DNA of 64,000 nucleotides from CP2-2F sp034432555 (GCA_034432555.1 DAOUBW010000038.1:124001-188000); one strand, 5' to 3'; counted from the stretch's first letter, positions 1 through 8,867 are shown. Made by a program: numbers and translations. The notes: a model not told the origin generated them from the sequence alone.

Positions 1-404
1 GGATCAGGCAGCATGTCCTCATGGAGTGGTTGTGCCGCCTGTTCACCATAAACCGCGCCCGACGAACTAAAGACAACGCGCCGCACGCCAGCATCGCGCA
101 TTGCTTCTAGGACTGCCACCGTGCCGCCAACGTTAACCGCGTTATAGTCGCGTGGGTAGAGCATACTCTCGGAGACTGAAACGCGCGCCGCCAGATGATA
201 AACACATTCAACGCCTTGCAGCAGCGTCCACAGCTTGGGAATATCGTTTACATCACCGCGTGTAAAGGAAATATCGGCGTGTAAACGCGACGGATCGCCC
301 GCGCTCAGATCATCGAGCGCACGCACTTCATGCCCTTCCGCTGCCAGGCGATTTGCCAGCGCCGCGCCGATAAAGCCTGCACCACCTGTCACTAGAAATC
401 GCAT
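1..404 (-). CDS. NAD-dependent epimerase/dehydratase, C-terminus beyond window
   Basis: Reading the minus strand from the ATG at 402-404 gives an open frame to the window edge (134 complete codons). The N-terminus MRFLVTGGAGFIG holds the GxxGxxG dinucleotide-binding motif of extended short-chain dehydrogenases. It is followed by an acidic LDDLSAG segment after beta-2, HLAARVSV after beta-4, and FSSSGAVYGE, which carries the catalytic Ser/Thr region. The YxxxK motif would lie beyond the window. The family interconverts or dehydrates nucleotide sugars (GalE/RmlB/WcaG type) in the cytoplasm. The exact substrate cannot be told from this part. It is divergent from the permease gene at 660. Confidence 0.88.
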   Translation of the reverse strand, partial: MRFLVTGGAGFIGAALANRLAAEGHEVRALDDLSAGDPSRLHADISFTRGDVNDIPKLWTLLQGVECVYHLAARVSVSESMLYPRDYNAVNVGGTVAVLEAMRDAGVRRVVFSSSGAVYGEQAAQPLHEDMLPD

Positions 405-461
405 TGGAAACGCCTTATCACTAAGTGCTGTGGCAAACGGGATTACGCCGCCTGCACGGAC

Positions 462-528
462 TTGCCATTATAGCGCGCTTGCCAAAAATTTAGCCACTCC
501 TTGGCACATCGCATAAAAGTGCTTGGCA
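462..528. promoter_or_regulatory. Cluster of four TTGCCA/TTGGCA half-sites in a divergent intergenic region
   Basis: The 255-base gap between the epimerase and the permease gene holds TTGCCA at 462-467 and 479-484 and its reverse complement TTGGCA at 501-506 and 523-528. A TATAAT reading on the minus strand (467-472) overlaps the first copy and could be the -10 of the epimerase promoter. An operator role is inference. Confidence 0.25.
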
Positions 529-659
529 ACCCTAGACTGTCTATCTACAATGGAAGGCATTCAACGTTGCATAAGCTCCATAGCATTTGTCATCCGCCTA
601 AGGTATGATAAAAGGTATGTTAATAAAGCGTGGGTTGAAAGGAATCCCCTTAAAAGGCA

Positions 660-1700
660 ATGGCAAAGTATATTGCGCGCCGTTTGGTTCAGGCAATCCC
701 GACCCTACTCGGCATCACCATTTTAACGTTTATCATTATGACGGCAGCGCCGGGCGGTCCGACGGCTGCCCTGCTGCTCGACCAAAACCTAACGCCACAA
801 GACCGTGAACGCATCGCGGATCAGCTTGGTGTGAATGATCCGATGCCTGTTCAGTACCTACGCTGGCTGATCGGTGACGACTGGGAACTGCGCGTCCGCG
901 ATAACAGTGGCGAGCCGAAATATGGCAATCGGTTAGGCATTTTGCGTCTCGATTTCGGCTATTCTTTCGTAGCAAACCGCCGCGTGCTTGATCTCTTTCT
1001 AGAGCGGTTAGGCGCCACGCTGGAATTAGGCATTGCTGCTTTGCTTTTTGGGCTTTTGCTGGGTGTGCCGATTGGCATTCTTTCGGCAGTGGTGCGCGGC
1101 AGTCTGTTCGATAACAGTATGCGTGTGCTGGCGGTCATCATCAATGCCATCCCGAATTTCTGGCTAGGCTTGATGTTGATCCTGCTGTTTGGCGTCATCA
1201 TCAAAGGCCCTGATAATAGAGGGGTGCTGCCAATGGGCAGCCGCTGCCCAACCACGCTTGAATCCTGCCCTCCCTTAACGGAGCGTCTAAACCATTTGTT
1301 GCTGCCAATGATTGTGTTAGGTGGTGGCGGCTTGGCGGGCTATTCGCGCTATTTGCGGGCATCTATGCTCGATGTGATCGGGCAAGATTACATCCGCACG
1401 GCACGCGCGAAGGGTTTAAAGGGACGCAGCGTCTGGTTTGCACACGGCGCACGCAACGCGCTCATTCCTCTAGCAACCTTTTTAGGGCCTGCCATTGCAG
1501 GCGTGTGGGGCGGTGCGTTTATTACGGAGCAAATCTTCTCTTGGCCCGGCATAGGCAGGCTTACCTTACAATCAATCAACGCCCTTGATTATCCAATGGT
1601 CATGGCAGTCACCGTCTTTTCGGCAGTAGCAACCATCCTTGGGTTTATCCTCTCTGATATTTTGTACGCGCTCATTGACCCGCGTATTCGCTTTAACTGA
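660..1700 (+). CDS. ABC transporter permease, DppB/OppB type
   Basis: This 346-residue integral membrane protein starts MAKYIARRLVQAIPTLLGIT, the typical first helix of peptide/nickel (PepT) permeases. A long extracytoplasmic segment follows (about residues 35-120), then five more hydrophobic helices. The cytoplasmic EAA-like loop RTARAKGL near residue 250 is the coupling-helix region that contacts the ATPase. The C-terminus LSDILYALIDPRIRF is the standard DppB ending. The length is normal for the family. A purine-rich AAAAGG lies just before the ATG. The gene sits ten bases ahead of the DppC-type partner, so the two probably form the membrane dimer. No ATPase or binding-protein gene is adjacent, so the substrate (peptide, nickel, oligosaccharide) is unknown. 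Confidence 0.92.
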   Translation: MAKYIARRLVQAIPTLLGITILTFIIMTAAPGGPTAALLLDQNLTPQDRERIADQLGVNDPMPVQYLRWLIGDDWELRVRDNSGEPKYGNRLGILRLDFGYSFVANRRVLDLFLERLGATLELGIAALLFGLLLGVPIGILSAVVRGSLFDNSMRVLAVIINAIPNFWLGLMLILLFGVIIKGPDNRGVLPMGSRCPTTLESCPPLTERLNHLLLPMIVLGGGGLAGYSRYLRASMLDVIGQDYIRTARAKGLKGRSVWFAHGARNALIPLATFLGPAIAGVWGGAFITEQIFSWPGIGRLTLQSINALDYPMVMAVTVFSAVATILGFILSDILYALIDPRIRFN

Positions 1701-1710
1701 GGAATTTGTC

Positions 1711-3258
1711 ATGGCAGTTCGCACAGATGTTGTGAAATTAAAAGAGCAAGAGGAAGAGAAGTATTACGCGGGCGAATCACTGCTGCAATTGGCACTGCGC
1801 CGCTTGCGGCGTGATAAGCTAACCCTGCTTGCGATGGGCGTCGTGCTGGTGCTTATCACGCTCTCTGTCTTCGCGCCAATCATTGAACAGAACATTTTGC
1901 AGGTGAGCTTTGCACGCACCGACCCCAACAACGCCTTCATCCCGCCCGGCGGCACGGCGCGCATCATTTACTTGCCAGATAACCGCTATCGCACACAAGG
2001 CTTGAATGTCGTGGTGATGTTTGATCGCGGCGCGGGCGGGCGCGAAGTAGGTGAGGTGCATCTTGACATTCAGGTGCGCCAACTGACCACTAAGCCCGGC
2101 ATGGCTGATCTGCTTGTGGCACACGCCAGCTTCGATACACCTAGCTTTTCCGTCTTTTTGAATGATGAGCCGCGTGCCATTGTGTCGCGGGTTGGCGTGA
2201 ACAGCGCCAGCAGCCTTACCGAAATTCCCGTAGGCACGCACACCCTGACCTTTCGGCGCGGCACGGCAGCCGATGGCGAAGTTCTCTACACCTTGCGCGA
2301 CGTTGAGATTAAACCGCAAACGCTGACCACTGCTGTGTTGTTTGGGCGCTCAGCCGGTGACGGTGAGGCAGCCCTGCAAGCAAAGGCATTTAGCGTCAAC
2401 AGCCGTGATCTGGTCGAAGACACAGCGCGCCTGCATGTTATCCATACCTCGCTCAGCGCTCCGCGCTTGGTAGATGTCCGCATCCTTGATGAAGTCCGCA
2501 TCTCCGATATTCCTTATGGCGAGTCTGCCTCTACCATTGTGCAGCGCGGCTTGTTCACCACAGGCATTTCAGATGCCAATGGGCGCACCTATGTGCTTGG
2601 AACGGACGATCTAGGACGCGATCATCTGGCACGTTTGCTGTATGCCGGTCAGATTTCGCTGAGCATTGCCTTTGCGGCTGCCATCATCTCAGTGACTATC
2701 GGCGTGACGATGGGCATTATCGCAGGCTTCTACAGCGGCTTGATTGATGATGCGATCAACTGGGTGATCACGACGATTAGCTCGCTGCCTACGCTGCTGC
2801 TATTGCTGATCATCGTGGCGCTGCTCAATCCCGGGCCCGGCGCGCTGATTTTGGTCTTAGGCTTTTTAGGCTGGTTTGGTGTATGCCGCCTTGTGCGCGG
2901 CGAAACGTACTCGATCCGCGCCCGCGAGTACGTGGTGAGTGCGCGTGCGATTGGCGCGCCGGTCAGTCGCATCATGCTGGTGCATGTGATGCCGAACTTG
3001 CTCTCGGTGGTCATTGTCTCAATGGCGCTCGATATTGGCAACCTGATCTTGGTCGAATCGGCGCTTAGCTTCTTGGGTTTTGGCATCAAGCCGCCAGCGG
3101 CAAGCTGGGGCAACATGCTCTCCAACGCGCAGACCTTTTTCACCAAAGGCGCGCACTTGGTGATCTTCCCGGGCTTGATGATCACGATTACGGTGCTGTG
3201 CTTGTACATCATTGGTGATGGCTTGCGCGACGCCTTCGACCCAACCCTGAAAAACTAA
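1711..3258 (+). CDS. ABC transporter permease, DppC type, with large DUF4397-like extracytoplasmic insertion
   Basis: The ATG at 1711 is chosen because GAGGA lies just before it and the longer frame would overlap the upstream permease. The 515-residue product is about 200 residues longer than ordinary DppC proteins. Helix 1 is at about 37-58. The usual DPN...PPG segment follows (71-80), and then the extra block at about 81-285 before the conserved LGTDDLGRD motif (296-303). The core ends with four to five helices and the EAA-like loop around VVSARAIGAP. Within the insertion, ADLLVAHASFDTPSFSVFLN (from residue 132) and ARLHVIHTSLSAPRLVDV (from 239) both resemble the start of DUF4397 beta-domains, the second being incomplete. 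The insert should face outside the membrane. It probably pairs with the upstream permease. Confidence 0.88.
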   Translation: MAVRTDVVKLKEQEEEKYYAGESLLQLALRRLRRDKLTLLAMGVVLVLITLSVFAPIIEQNILQVSFARTDPNNAFIPPGGTARIIYLPDNRYRTQGLNVVVMFDRGAGGREVGEVHLDIQVRQLTTKPGMADLLVAHASFDTPSFSVFLNDEPRAIVSRVGVNSASSLTEIPVGTHTLTFRRGTAADGEVLYTLRDVEIKPQTLTTAVLFGRSAGDGEAALQAKAFSVNSRDLVEDTARLHVIHTSLSAPRLVDVRILDEVRISDIPYGESASTIVQRGLFTTGISDANGRTYVLGTDDLGRDHLARLLYAGQISLSIAFAAAIISVTIGVTMGIIAGFYSGLIDDAINWVITTISSLPTLLLLLIIVALLNPGPGALILVLGFLGWFGVCRLVRGETYSIRAREYVVSARAIGAPVSRIMLVHVMPNLLSVVIVSMALDIGNLILVESALSFLGFGIKPPAASWGNMLSNAQTFFTKGAHLVIFPGLMITITVLCLYIIGDGLRDAFDPTLKN

Positions 3259-3272
3259 CACCTGAACACGCT

Positions 3273-3312
3273 AAAACACTGCCCGCCTTCAAATGAAGCG
3301 GGCAGTGTTTAT
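3273..3312. terminator. Hairpin terminator between convergent permease and nrdJ genes
   Basis: AAAACACTGCCCGCcTTC (3273-3290) pairs with GAAGCGGGCAGTGTTT (3295-3310) around an AAAT loop, with one bulged base. The A-tract on one side and T-tract on the other suit termination in both directions. Confidence 0.8.
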
Positions 3313-3339
3313 TGTGCCTATTGGCTCAGCAGCGGCACT

Positions 3340-6300
3340 TTAGCACTCGCTATAGCCGCAGTTGTAGCACTTGCGGCAGCCTTCCTCATTCACCATGCTT
3401 GCCTCACCACATTCAGGGCAGAGATCGCCAATCAGGGTGAGCTGTGCCTGCGGCGGTATGGTGGCGTTGCCTGCACTTTTTAGCAGTGGGCGTGGCTCTG
3501 CGCTGCGTACTTCGGGCAGCGGCGCGTAGTCTTCCTCAACGTCGCTTGTCTCGTCTAGGTATTCACGCAGCACCTGTGCGATGCCATCCGGCAGGCTGCG
3601 AACGCGCTGCGGTCCAAAGCCAATGGCGCGGTCACCGCCGATGCCTTCTAACTGGCGGATGATCTCTTTGACGCGATCACGCGGCAGGATAGGCGATGCC
3701 ATCCGCATGATGAGCGAGCTGAGCCGCCCTATCGCCTCTGAGATAGCGGCAGTCTCCGAGCCTGCTTTGCTGGTGTGGATGAACAACTCAAACGGATGTC
3801 CACGCCCTTGCCCATTCTCATTGATGGTGATGTAGGTGCCGCCCAACGGCGTGCCAATGCGGTAGGTTCGTCCTTCCAAGCGGCGCGGGCGCGGCTTCTT
3901 CGCCTCTGGGAACAACATCTGCGGCTGTGGATCGTGATCATGATCGCCATTCAGGGCGGCAAGCTGGCTGTCGCCACCCATAGCAAGCGCGCTGGTAGTG
4001 GCAGCTTCAGGCTGCGCTTCGCCATCTTTGGTCTTAGCGGTGGCGTGTGTTTCCAGCACCACCTTATCACGGCTGCCCGTCACATAGACGGTTAAGCCCT
4101 TGCAGCCCAACTTCCAGCCAAGCTGGTAGGCTGTAGCAACATCATTAGGTGTCGCATCGCTAAAAAAGTTGCATGTTTTGGAAATGGCATTATCCACAAA
4201 GCGCTGCATAGCTGCCTGCATACGGATGTGTTCTTCGGCGGTGATGTCGCCGCTGACCACGAAGGTATGCCGAATGTGATCGGGCAGGTCAGGCGCGCCT
4301 TGGCAAGAGCCGTGCGCGTTGACGTACTCCACAATGCGCTGGATTTGCTCTGGGGCGAGTTTTGCCTGCTGCAACGCCTGCTCAAAGAGTGGGCTGGTAT
4401 ATTGCAGTTGCAGATCGCGTCCTTTGTCGTTCACATGACGGATGTAGGCAAGCGCAAAGACGGGTTCGCAGCCGTAGCCTTCACAGCCGGAAACGGTGGC
4501 GATAGTATTATGGCTGATTAAACCGTTCGCAACGTAGGCGTGTGTTCCCGGTACGGAAATGTCATAGGTATCTTGCCAACCGCCATCTTCAACTGCCACC
4601 ACCTCGTCGTAGTAGATTTCGTCATCAATGGTGGCGACGAGGCTTTCTAGACCGTTGGTCAACATCGCTTCACGGTGACCTTCGACAAACTGTGATAAGC
4701 TGCCCCGCGAGACATTATACTGGCGCTGCCGCCAAGACTGGACACGCGCATGTTCCGCACCACGATCAGCCAGACGCAAGGCAAGATGATGTTCTTGTCG
4801 CGTGATCGGAATACCATCTCTTAAAGTTTGTCGGCGCGCCGTTCCAGTTGGTATGATGCGGCATAAATAGGGTAGTTTTTCCACCAACTTCTGTGTTGCC
4901 TGCACATGCGCTGTTCGCAAGCGGTAAGCAGTGGATTGACCTAGTCCTGTTGTTTGCAGGTCGGTTGTGGTAAAGATGCCCATTGCCAAGAGCAGCGCCT
5001 TGACCTGATCGTGGAATTGGCGATCCGTTGTGAGCCAAGAAACTAAGCGTTTTAGATGAATGGTCGCATCTGCATCAAATAAACCGGCGAGGAAAGCCGC
5101 ATAGATTGCCTCATCATTAGTCCGCAAAACGGCGCGTGGGATATGTGGTTGATAACCCTTGCCGCAATGCTCAGCATGTGGTGCGATCTTGGCAAAACCA
5201 TTCTGCTGCCAGAAAGCAACCAAGTTCACTGAATGTACTTCAAGGCTCTTGAGTTTAGGGCTGCGCTCATCAAGGGCAACAGTTGGTGTGACGCCAAAAG
5301 TCTTCTGAAGCAATTCTGTAAGCCACTTTTCGCTGGCTTCATCAGAAATAGCAAACCGTAGGGAACGCGTCTTTAGGCTGCCATCACCCATAAAAAAGCC
5401 TAGCAGGTAAGCCAAATCCGCTGTCATATGGGAGGGTAGAGTAAGCGGCGTTGTGTGGAAATTGCTTGCTATGCCCGTTTCTAATGGGACGAGTTTAGGC
5501 GCGCCGATTAACCCTGTGGCTTTTAGAGGCACTTGCATACCTGCCTGCACTTCATCCATACGCCGCCATTCCCAAGCGCCATCCTGCCAGACACGAATAC
5601 GATGCCCAACCGTGCCTTGCAAGGTATAACCACGTTTGGTGGTAACCTTTAGTGTTTGAGCGCGTCCGTTAAGGTAGAACTGAGTTGCGGGCAACACACC
5701 ACCTTCAGAGGCAACATTGAAAGAAACATCTTGCCACTGCGCGCCACGCAAATCACCAAGCTGCTCTATCGGCAAAATACCCTGATCAGTGACTACCATG
5801 CTGCCAGCCACAAGGCATCCCGTTGGCGCCACTGTCATTTGTGCGCCATTGCGAATGCCATTTTTTTTAATGCCTTTGGTGATCTTGTCCCAATCCAGTG
5901 AAGGGCGTCCCCAATCGCGGCTGTAGGGGAACAGCGGTGTAGGTGGCTGCCACTTCAGGTCATCAGGATCGTAGATGCTGCCCTTGATGGCGGGGAAGGC
6001 GCCACGCTCTTTGGCGAGTGCAATGCTGGTCTTCATGGTGTGGTAGCGCACAAATTCCGTGATCTGCCCGGCGAATTCTTGTCCTTCCGCGCTGCCATAG
6101 CGCACGTTCAGCTTGTACATCAGGTCTGCCAAGCCCATCACGCCTAGCCCAATGCGGCGGACGCGGTGGGCGGCTTCTGCCAACTGCGGCACGGATGGCA
6201 CGTAGCTGTTGGCGCTGACCACATCATCAAGGAAGCGTGTAGAGAGTTCCGTCCAGGCTTGGAGCGTCTTCCAGTCAGGGCTACCATTTTTCACAGGCAG

Positions 6301-8733
6301 TTGGGCAAGATTGATGCTGCCTAAGCAGCAGTTTTCAAATGGACCTAAGAATTGTTCGCCGCACGGGTTAGTACTTTCCAGCACATATAAATTAGGCACT
6401 GGATTACTACGATTGGCAGCATCGAGGAACAGGACACCCGGCTCACCGTTGTGATGTGCCTGCTTCACGATCAGGTCGAATAGATCGCGGGCGCGCACCG
6501 TCTCCCACACTTCGCCATTTTGCGGGTTGATCAGATCAAAGTCAGTGTCATTTTCAACAGCGCTCATGAAGGCATCGGTAATGCCCACGCTGATGTTGAA
6601 ATTGGTGATAGCGCTCTCATCAGTTTTGGCGGTGATGAACTCGCGGATGTCTGGATGATCCACGCGCAGTACAGCCATATTAGCGCCACGCCGTGAATTA
6701 TGCGTCACAATGCCGTTAGCAAGGTAGGTGTGATTTCCCTCGACTTCTAGATCAAGGGTCAGCGATTCGCCGTCAGGGTCTACTGAGGTAACTTTTACAA
6801 ACCCAAGATCGGTTTGTAGTGAATCACCTACCATTGAATGTACTGTGCAGGGCATTCGGTATGAGTAACCTACACCTAAGGCAAGCACAGCTACTTCATG
6901 CTGAAGTTGTGGTGTGAGTTGTGCATCAGATAGACCTTCGAGAAAAGCACAAACTTCAAGGCTTGCACTACGGCGAATTTGACGCGGTAGCGCGTTGCGT
7001 GTGATGCCATTGGCTGCAAAAAGCGCGGCACTTTTCACATCAACAGTCTTGCCGCCCATAAACAAGCCAAGCGCATGAGCCAAATCTGAATCCAGCATAA
7101 CACTGCCGCCATCAGGCGTCCGCAGCGCTTGCAATACACCGCGATGCTGACCAAGTTTCACAACCAGAGCATCCCCTGTCTGCAACGCATCAAGACGCCG
7201 CCAAACCATACCTTGCGCGGTCAGAACTTTCACCTTGTGATTAGGTGTGCCGCGCAAAATCAGCCCTTCAGCGGTGCTAACGCGCAACACTGCCTCAACA
7301 CCATTGTTGTAAACACTTGGTGAATGCCGTTCGCCTTCGTCGGTGGCAACTGCTAGGGAATGATCACGCCAACCAACCGACTCGTGCGTCACAAGCTCAT
7401 CAAGGCGCAGCAAGCCCTTCTCGGTAAAAACGAGTGTGTCAGGCGTGAGGCAACCGCCCTGGGCTATCTCACCGAATGCCTGATCATAGACGCGCAAAAA
7501 GCCGACGGGACCGGTTGCCTCGCCGCGGCTGCTGTTGACTAAAGCACCCTTCGGACGCAGCCGCGAGAAGGCAAAGCCATTCCCACCGCCGGTCTGCTGG
7601 ATCAGCGCAGCATCGCGCAAGGTCTGGAAGATGCCGCTTTCGGTGCGTCCCATGTCGTCATCTATGGCAAGGACGAAGCAGTTATGGACAACAACGCCTT
7701 CGGTCACATAGGTATTGTCCTCTTCTACCTCGCAATTGTAGACTGTGCCTGAAAACGAATTAGCCTGAACACTCTTGATTTGATAGTAGGCACGATTATC
7801 AATGCGGCGTGCGCGAATACGCACATAGTGTTCCTTTACATCTTGTTGATAGTCAGTTTCCTCACGGGAAAAGGTGAAGCGAACGTACTCGTCATCGCTG
7901 CCGAGTGTACCTTCTGAAACATAATATCCACACAGCCGCGCTAGGTCTGTTGATAACGGGATAAAGCGATTCATCCAGCGCGCTGAGAGTCCCGAATTCT
8001 GATAGGTGCTTGGACGGCGGACGCGCACAGCACTTTCGCTGGTTTGCATCTCAAGATCAGCAGTACATTCAATCGTGGCGAGATCAAAAGCGACGAAGGA
8101 CTCGGCGCCCTCCAATGCACCAATGGCAACCCAATCTCCCACTTTCAGATCGCCCGCATTTACCCACCCATTCATTGTGAGGATCGGGTGTTCTGGTGTG
8201 ACTTCAAGAGGTGTGCCAATGTTATGGATTTTGATCGTAAGCAATTCTCCTGCATACTCGCGCTTGTAGGCGTGGCGCACTGGACGATAACGTCCGCGAT
8301 GGGTCAATACCAAATCCCCATCTCGCAAATCGGCGATTCGCTTTAAGCCATTCACCGTTGTTACGCGCATATTTTCTGTGAAACAGGCAGCCAATTGACC
8401 AAGCGGTGTTCCTGCTCCTGTAAATGTTGGACTATTAGGAAAAAAGCGCAAATTCGTCAACAAATCAAAGTAGGCACGCGCCTGTGCCATTATTGTTTCG
8501 TCATCGGCAAATTCTGCCTCTGCCAGCGCCACATGGTAGGCAACGCGCCAGAACATCTCATGTTCAGTTTCGGCAGGTTTGCCATCCGCACCACGCCGCA
8601 CGTAGCGCTTTTGCAGCACCGTGCGCGCATTATCGGTCAGGTGAATGGGCGCAGCTTTCAAGTCTTCTGGAATGGGTGCTGTGGGCAGCATATTGGTACC
8701 ACGCAGCGACGTATTAACCTTGGCGATACGCAT
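3340..8733 (-). CDS. nrdJ: Adenosylcobalamin-dependent (class II) ribonucleoside-diphosphate reductase with three inteins
   Basis: The 1797-residue precursor should splice to about 873 residues. It reduces ribonucleotides to deoxyribonucleotides using a cobalamin-generated thiyl radical. Visible family features are NPCGE (thiyl Cys791 with Asn789 and Glu793), the redox cysteine pair Cys352 and Cys802, the phosphate-loop motif around APTG/TIA, a TSCPD domain near the C-terminus, and a C-terminal cysteine-rich tail (Cys1772, 1775, 1786, 1789, 1792, 1797). Inteins occupy residues 117-351, 428-679 and 973-1409. Removing them restores the expected joins LAA/CFVL, QGG/SRRGANM and PTG/TIATVSG. GGGAG precedes the ATG. 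nrdR lies 134 bp upstream on the same strand, and an NrdR-box pair upstream of nrdR suggests repression when dATP/ATP is high. Confidence 0.97.
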   Translation of the reverse strand: MRIAKVNTSLRGTNMLPTAPIPEDLKAAPIHLTDNARTVLQKRYVRRGADGKPAETEHEMFWRVAYHVALAEAEFADDETIMAQARAYFDLLTNLRFFPNSPTFTGAGTPLGQLAACFTENMRVTTVNGLKRIADLRDGDLVLTHRGRYRPVRHAYKREYAGELLTIKIHNIGTPLEVTPEHPILTMNGWVNAGDLKVGDWVAIGALEGAESFVAFDLATIECTADLEMQTSESAVRVRRPSTYQNSGLSARWMNRFIPLSTDLARLCGYYVSEGTLGSDDEYVRFTFSREETDYQQDVKEHYVRIRARRIDNRAYYQIKSVQANSFSGTVYNCEVEEDNTYVTEGVVVHNCFVLAIDDDMGRTESGIFQTLRDAALIQQTGGGNGFAFSRLRPKGALVNSSRGEATGPVGFLRVYDQAFGEIAQGGCLTPDTLVFTEKGLLRLDELVTHESVGWRDHSLAVATDEGERHSPSVYNNGVEAVLRVSTAEGLILRGTPNHKVKVLTAQGMVWRRLDALQTGDALVVKLGQHRGVLQALRTPDGGSVMLDSDLAHALGLFMGGKTVDVKSAALFAANGITRNALPRQIRRSASLEVCAFLEGLSDAQLTPQLQHEVAVLALGVGYSYRMPCTVHSMVGDSLQTDLGFVKVTSVDPDGESLTLDLEVEGNHTYLANGIVTHNSRRGANMAVLRVDHPDIREFITAKTDESAITNFNISVGITDAFMSAVENDTDFDLINPQNGEVWETVRARDLFDLIVKQAHHNGEPGVLFLDAANRSNPVPNLYVLESTNPCGEQFLGPFENCCLGSINLAQLPVKNGSPDWKTLQAWTELSTRFLDDVVSANSYVPSVPQLAEAAHRVRRIGLGVMGLADLMYKLNVRYGSAEGQEFAGQITEFVRYHTMKTSIALAKERGAFPAIKGSIYDPDDLKWQPPTPLFPYSRDWGRPSLDWDKITKGIKKNGIRNGAQMTVAPTGCLVAGSMVVTDQGILPIEQLGDLRGAQWQDVSFNVASEGGVLPATQFYLNGRAQTLKVTTKRGYTLQGTVGHRIRVWQDGAWEWRRMDEVQAGMQVPLKATGLIGAPKLVPLETGIASNFHTTPLTLPSHMTADLAYLLGFFMGDGSLKTRSLRFAISDEASEKWLTELLQKTFGVTPTVALDERSPKLKSLEVHSVNLVAFWQQNGFAKIAPHAEHCGKGYQPHIPRAVLRTNDEAIYAAFLAGLFDADATIHLKRLVSWLTTDRQFHDQVKALLLAMGIFTTTDLQTTGLGQSTAYRLRTAHVQATQKLVEKLPYLCRIIPTGTARRQTLRDGIPITRQEHHLALRLADRGAEHARVQSWRQRQYNVSRGSLSQFVEGHREAMLTNGLESLVATIDDEIYYDEVVAVEDGGWQDTYDISVPGTHAYVANGLISHNTIATVSGCEGYGCEPVFALAYIRHVNDKGRDLQLQYTSPLFEQALQQAKLAPEQIQRIVEYVNAHGSCQGAPDLPDHIRHTFVVSGDITAEEHIRMQAAMQRFVDNAISKTCNFFSDATPNDVATAYQLGWKLGCKGLTVYVTGSRDKVVLETHATAKTKDGEAQPEAATTSALAMGGDSQLAALNGDHDHDPQPQMLFPEAKKPRPRRLEGRTYRIGTPLGGTYITINENGQGRGHPFELFIHTSKAGSETAAISEAIGRLSSLIMRMASPILPRDRVKEIIRQLEGIGGDRAIGFGPQRVRSLPDGIAQVLREYLDETSDVEEDYAPLPEVRSAEPRPLLKSAGNATIPPQAQLTLIGDLCPECGEASMVNEEGCRKCYNCGYSEC
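4507..5817 (-). other. Intein 3 in NrdJ (437 aa, LAGLIDADG endonuclease apparently intact)
   Basis: It begins at Cys973 (CLVAGSMVVTDQG) and ends with GLISHN before Thr1410. Block B is GTVGHRIRVW. Two well-formed LAGLIDADG motifs, LAYLLGFFMGDGS (about 1107) and FLAGLFDADATI (about 1214), are spaced about 100 residues apart as in active homing endonucleases. Its N-terminal block resembles that of intein 2 more than intein 1. It interrupts the conserved APTG/TIA substrate-phosphate motif of the reductase. Confidence 0.94.
6697..7452 (-). other. Intein 2 in NrdJ (252 aa, degenerate endonuclease)
   Basis: It begins at Cys428 (CLTPDTLVFTEKG) and ends with GIVTHN before Ser680. The block B-like GTPNHKVKVL and the C-terminal His-Asn are present. 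Two decayed LAGLIDADG helices can be seen: HALGLFMGGKTVD (acidic residue replaced by Gly) and AFLEGLSDAQ (in place of a LFDADG-type end). The spacing between them is too short for an active enzyme. The intein is therefore splicing-competent by motif, while its homing function is probably dead. Confidence 0.92.
7681..8385 (-). other. Intein 1 in NrdJ (235 aa, endonuclease mostly lost)
   Basis: It begins at Cys117 (CFTENMRVTTVNG) and ends with VVVHN before Cys352. Block A (N-terminal Cys), block B (TPEHPIL) and block G (terminal His-Asn with a Cys acceptor) are all present, so splicing looks intact. Only one LAGLIDADG-like remnant is visible (ARLCGYYVSEGTLG, about residue 265). The second motif is missing, so this is best read as an endonuclease-deleted mini-intein. 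Its insertion point falls immediately before the first redox cysteine of the reductase. Confidence 0.93.
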
Positions 8734-8867
8734 GAGTACGTTTCTCCCGGTGGGCTAGAATATTAATAAAAATGTAAACATGCTCTAGGTTACCCTAGCG
8801 ATGGCTAGAGTACCTACCGTTTTCAGACGAACTGTGGACGGTGGTTGATGCCCGTATGTAATTGTTG

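Noticed and set aside
2730..3212. 160-codon antisense frame in the DppC gene
   Set aside because: It lies within conserved permease sequence and has no start signal or motif.
4507..8385. Inteins as separate genes or group I introns
   Set aside because: The reading frame is continuous across all three, splice-junction residues (Cys...His-Asn/Cys, Ser or Thr) are present, and removal restores conserved reductase sequence.
8734..8867. Cobalamin riboswitch ahead of nrdJ
   Set aside because: The 134-base gap is too short and shows no B12-box-like element; only CTCTAG/CTAGAG dyad pieces are present.
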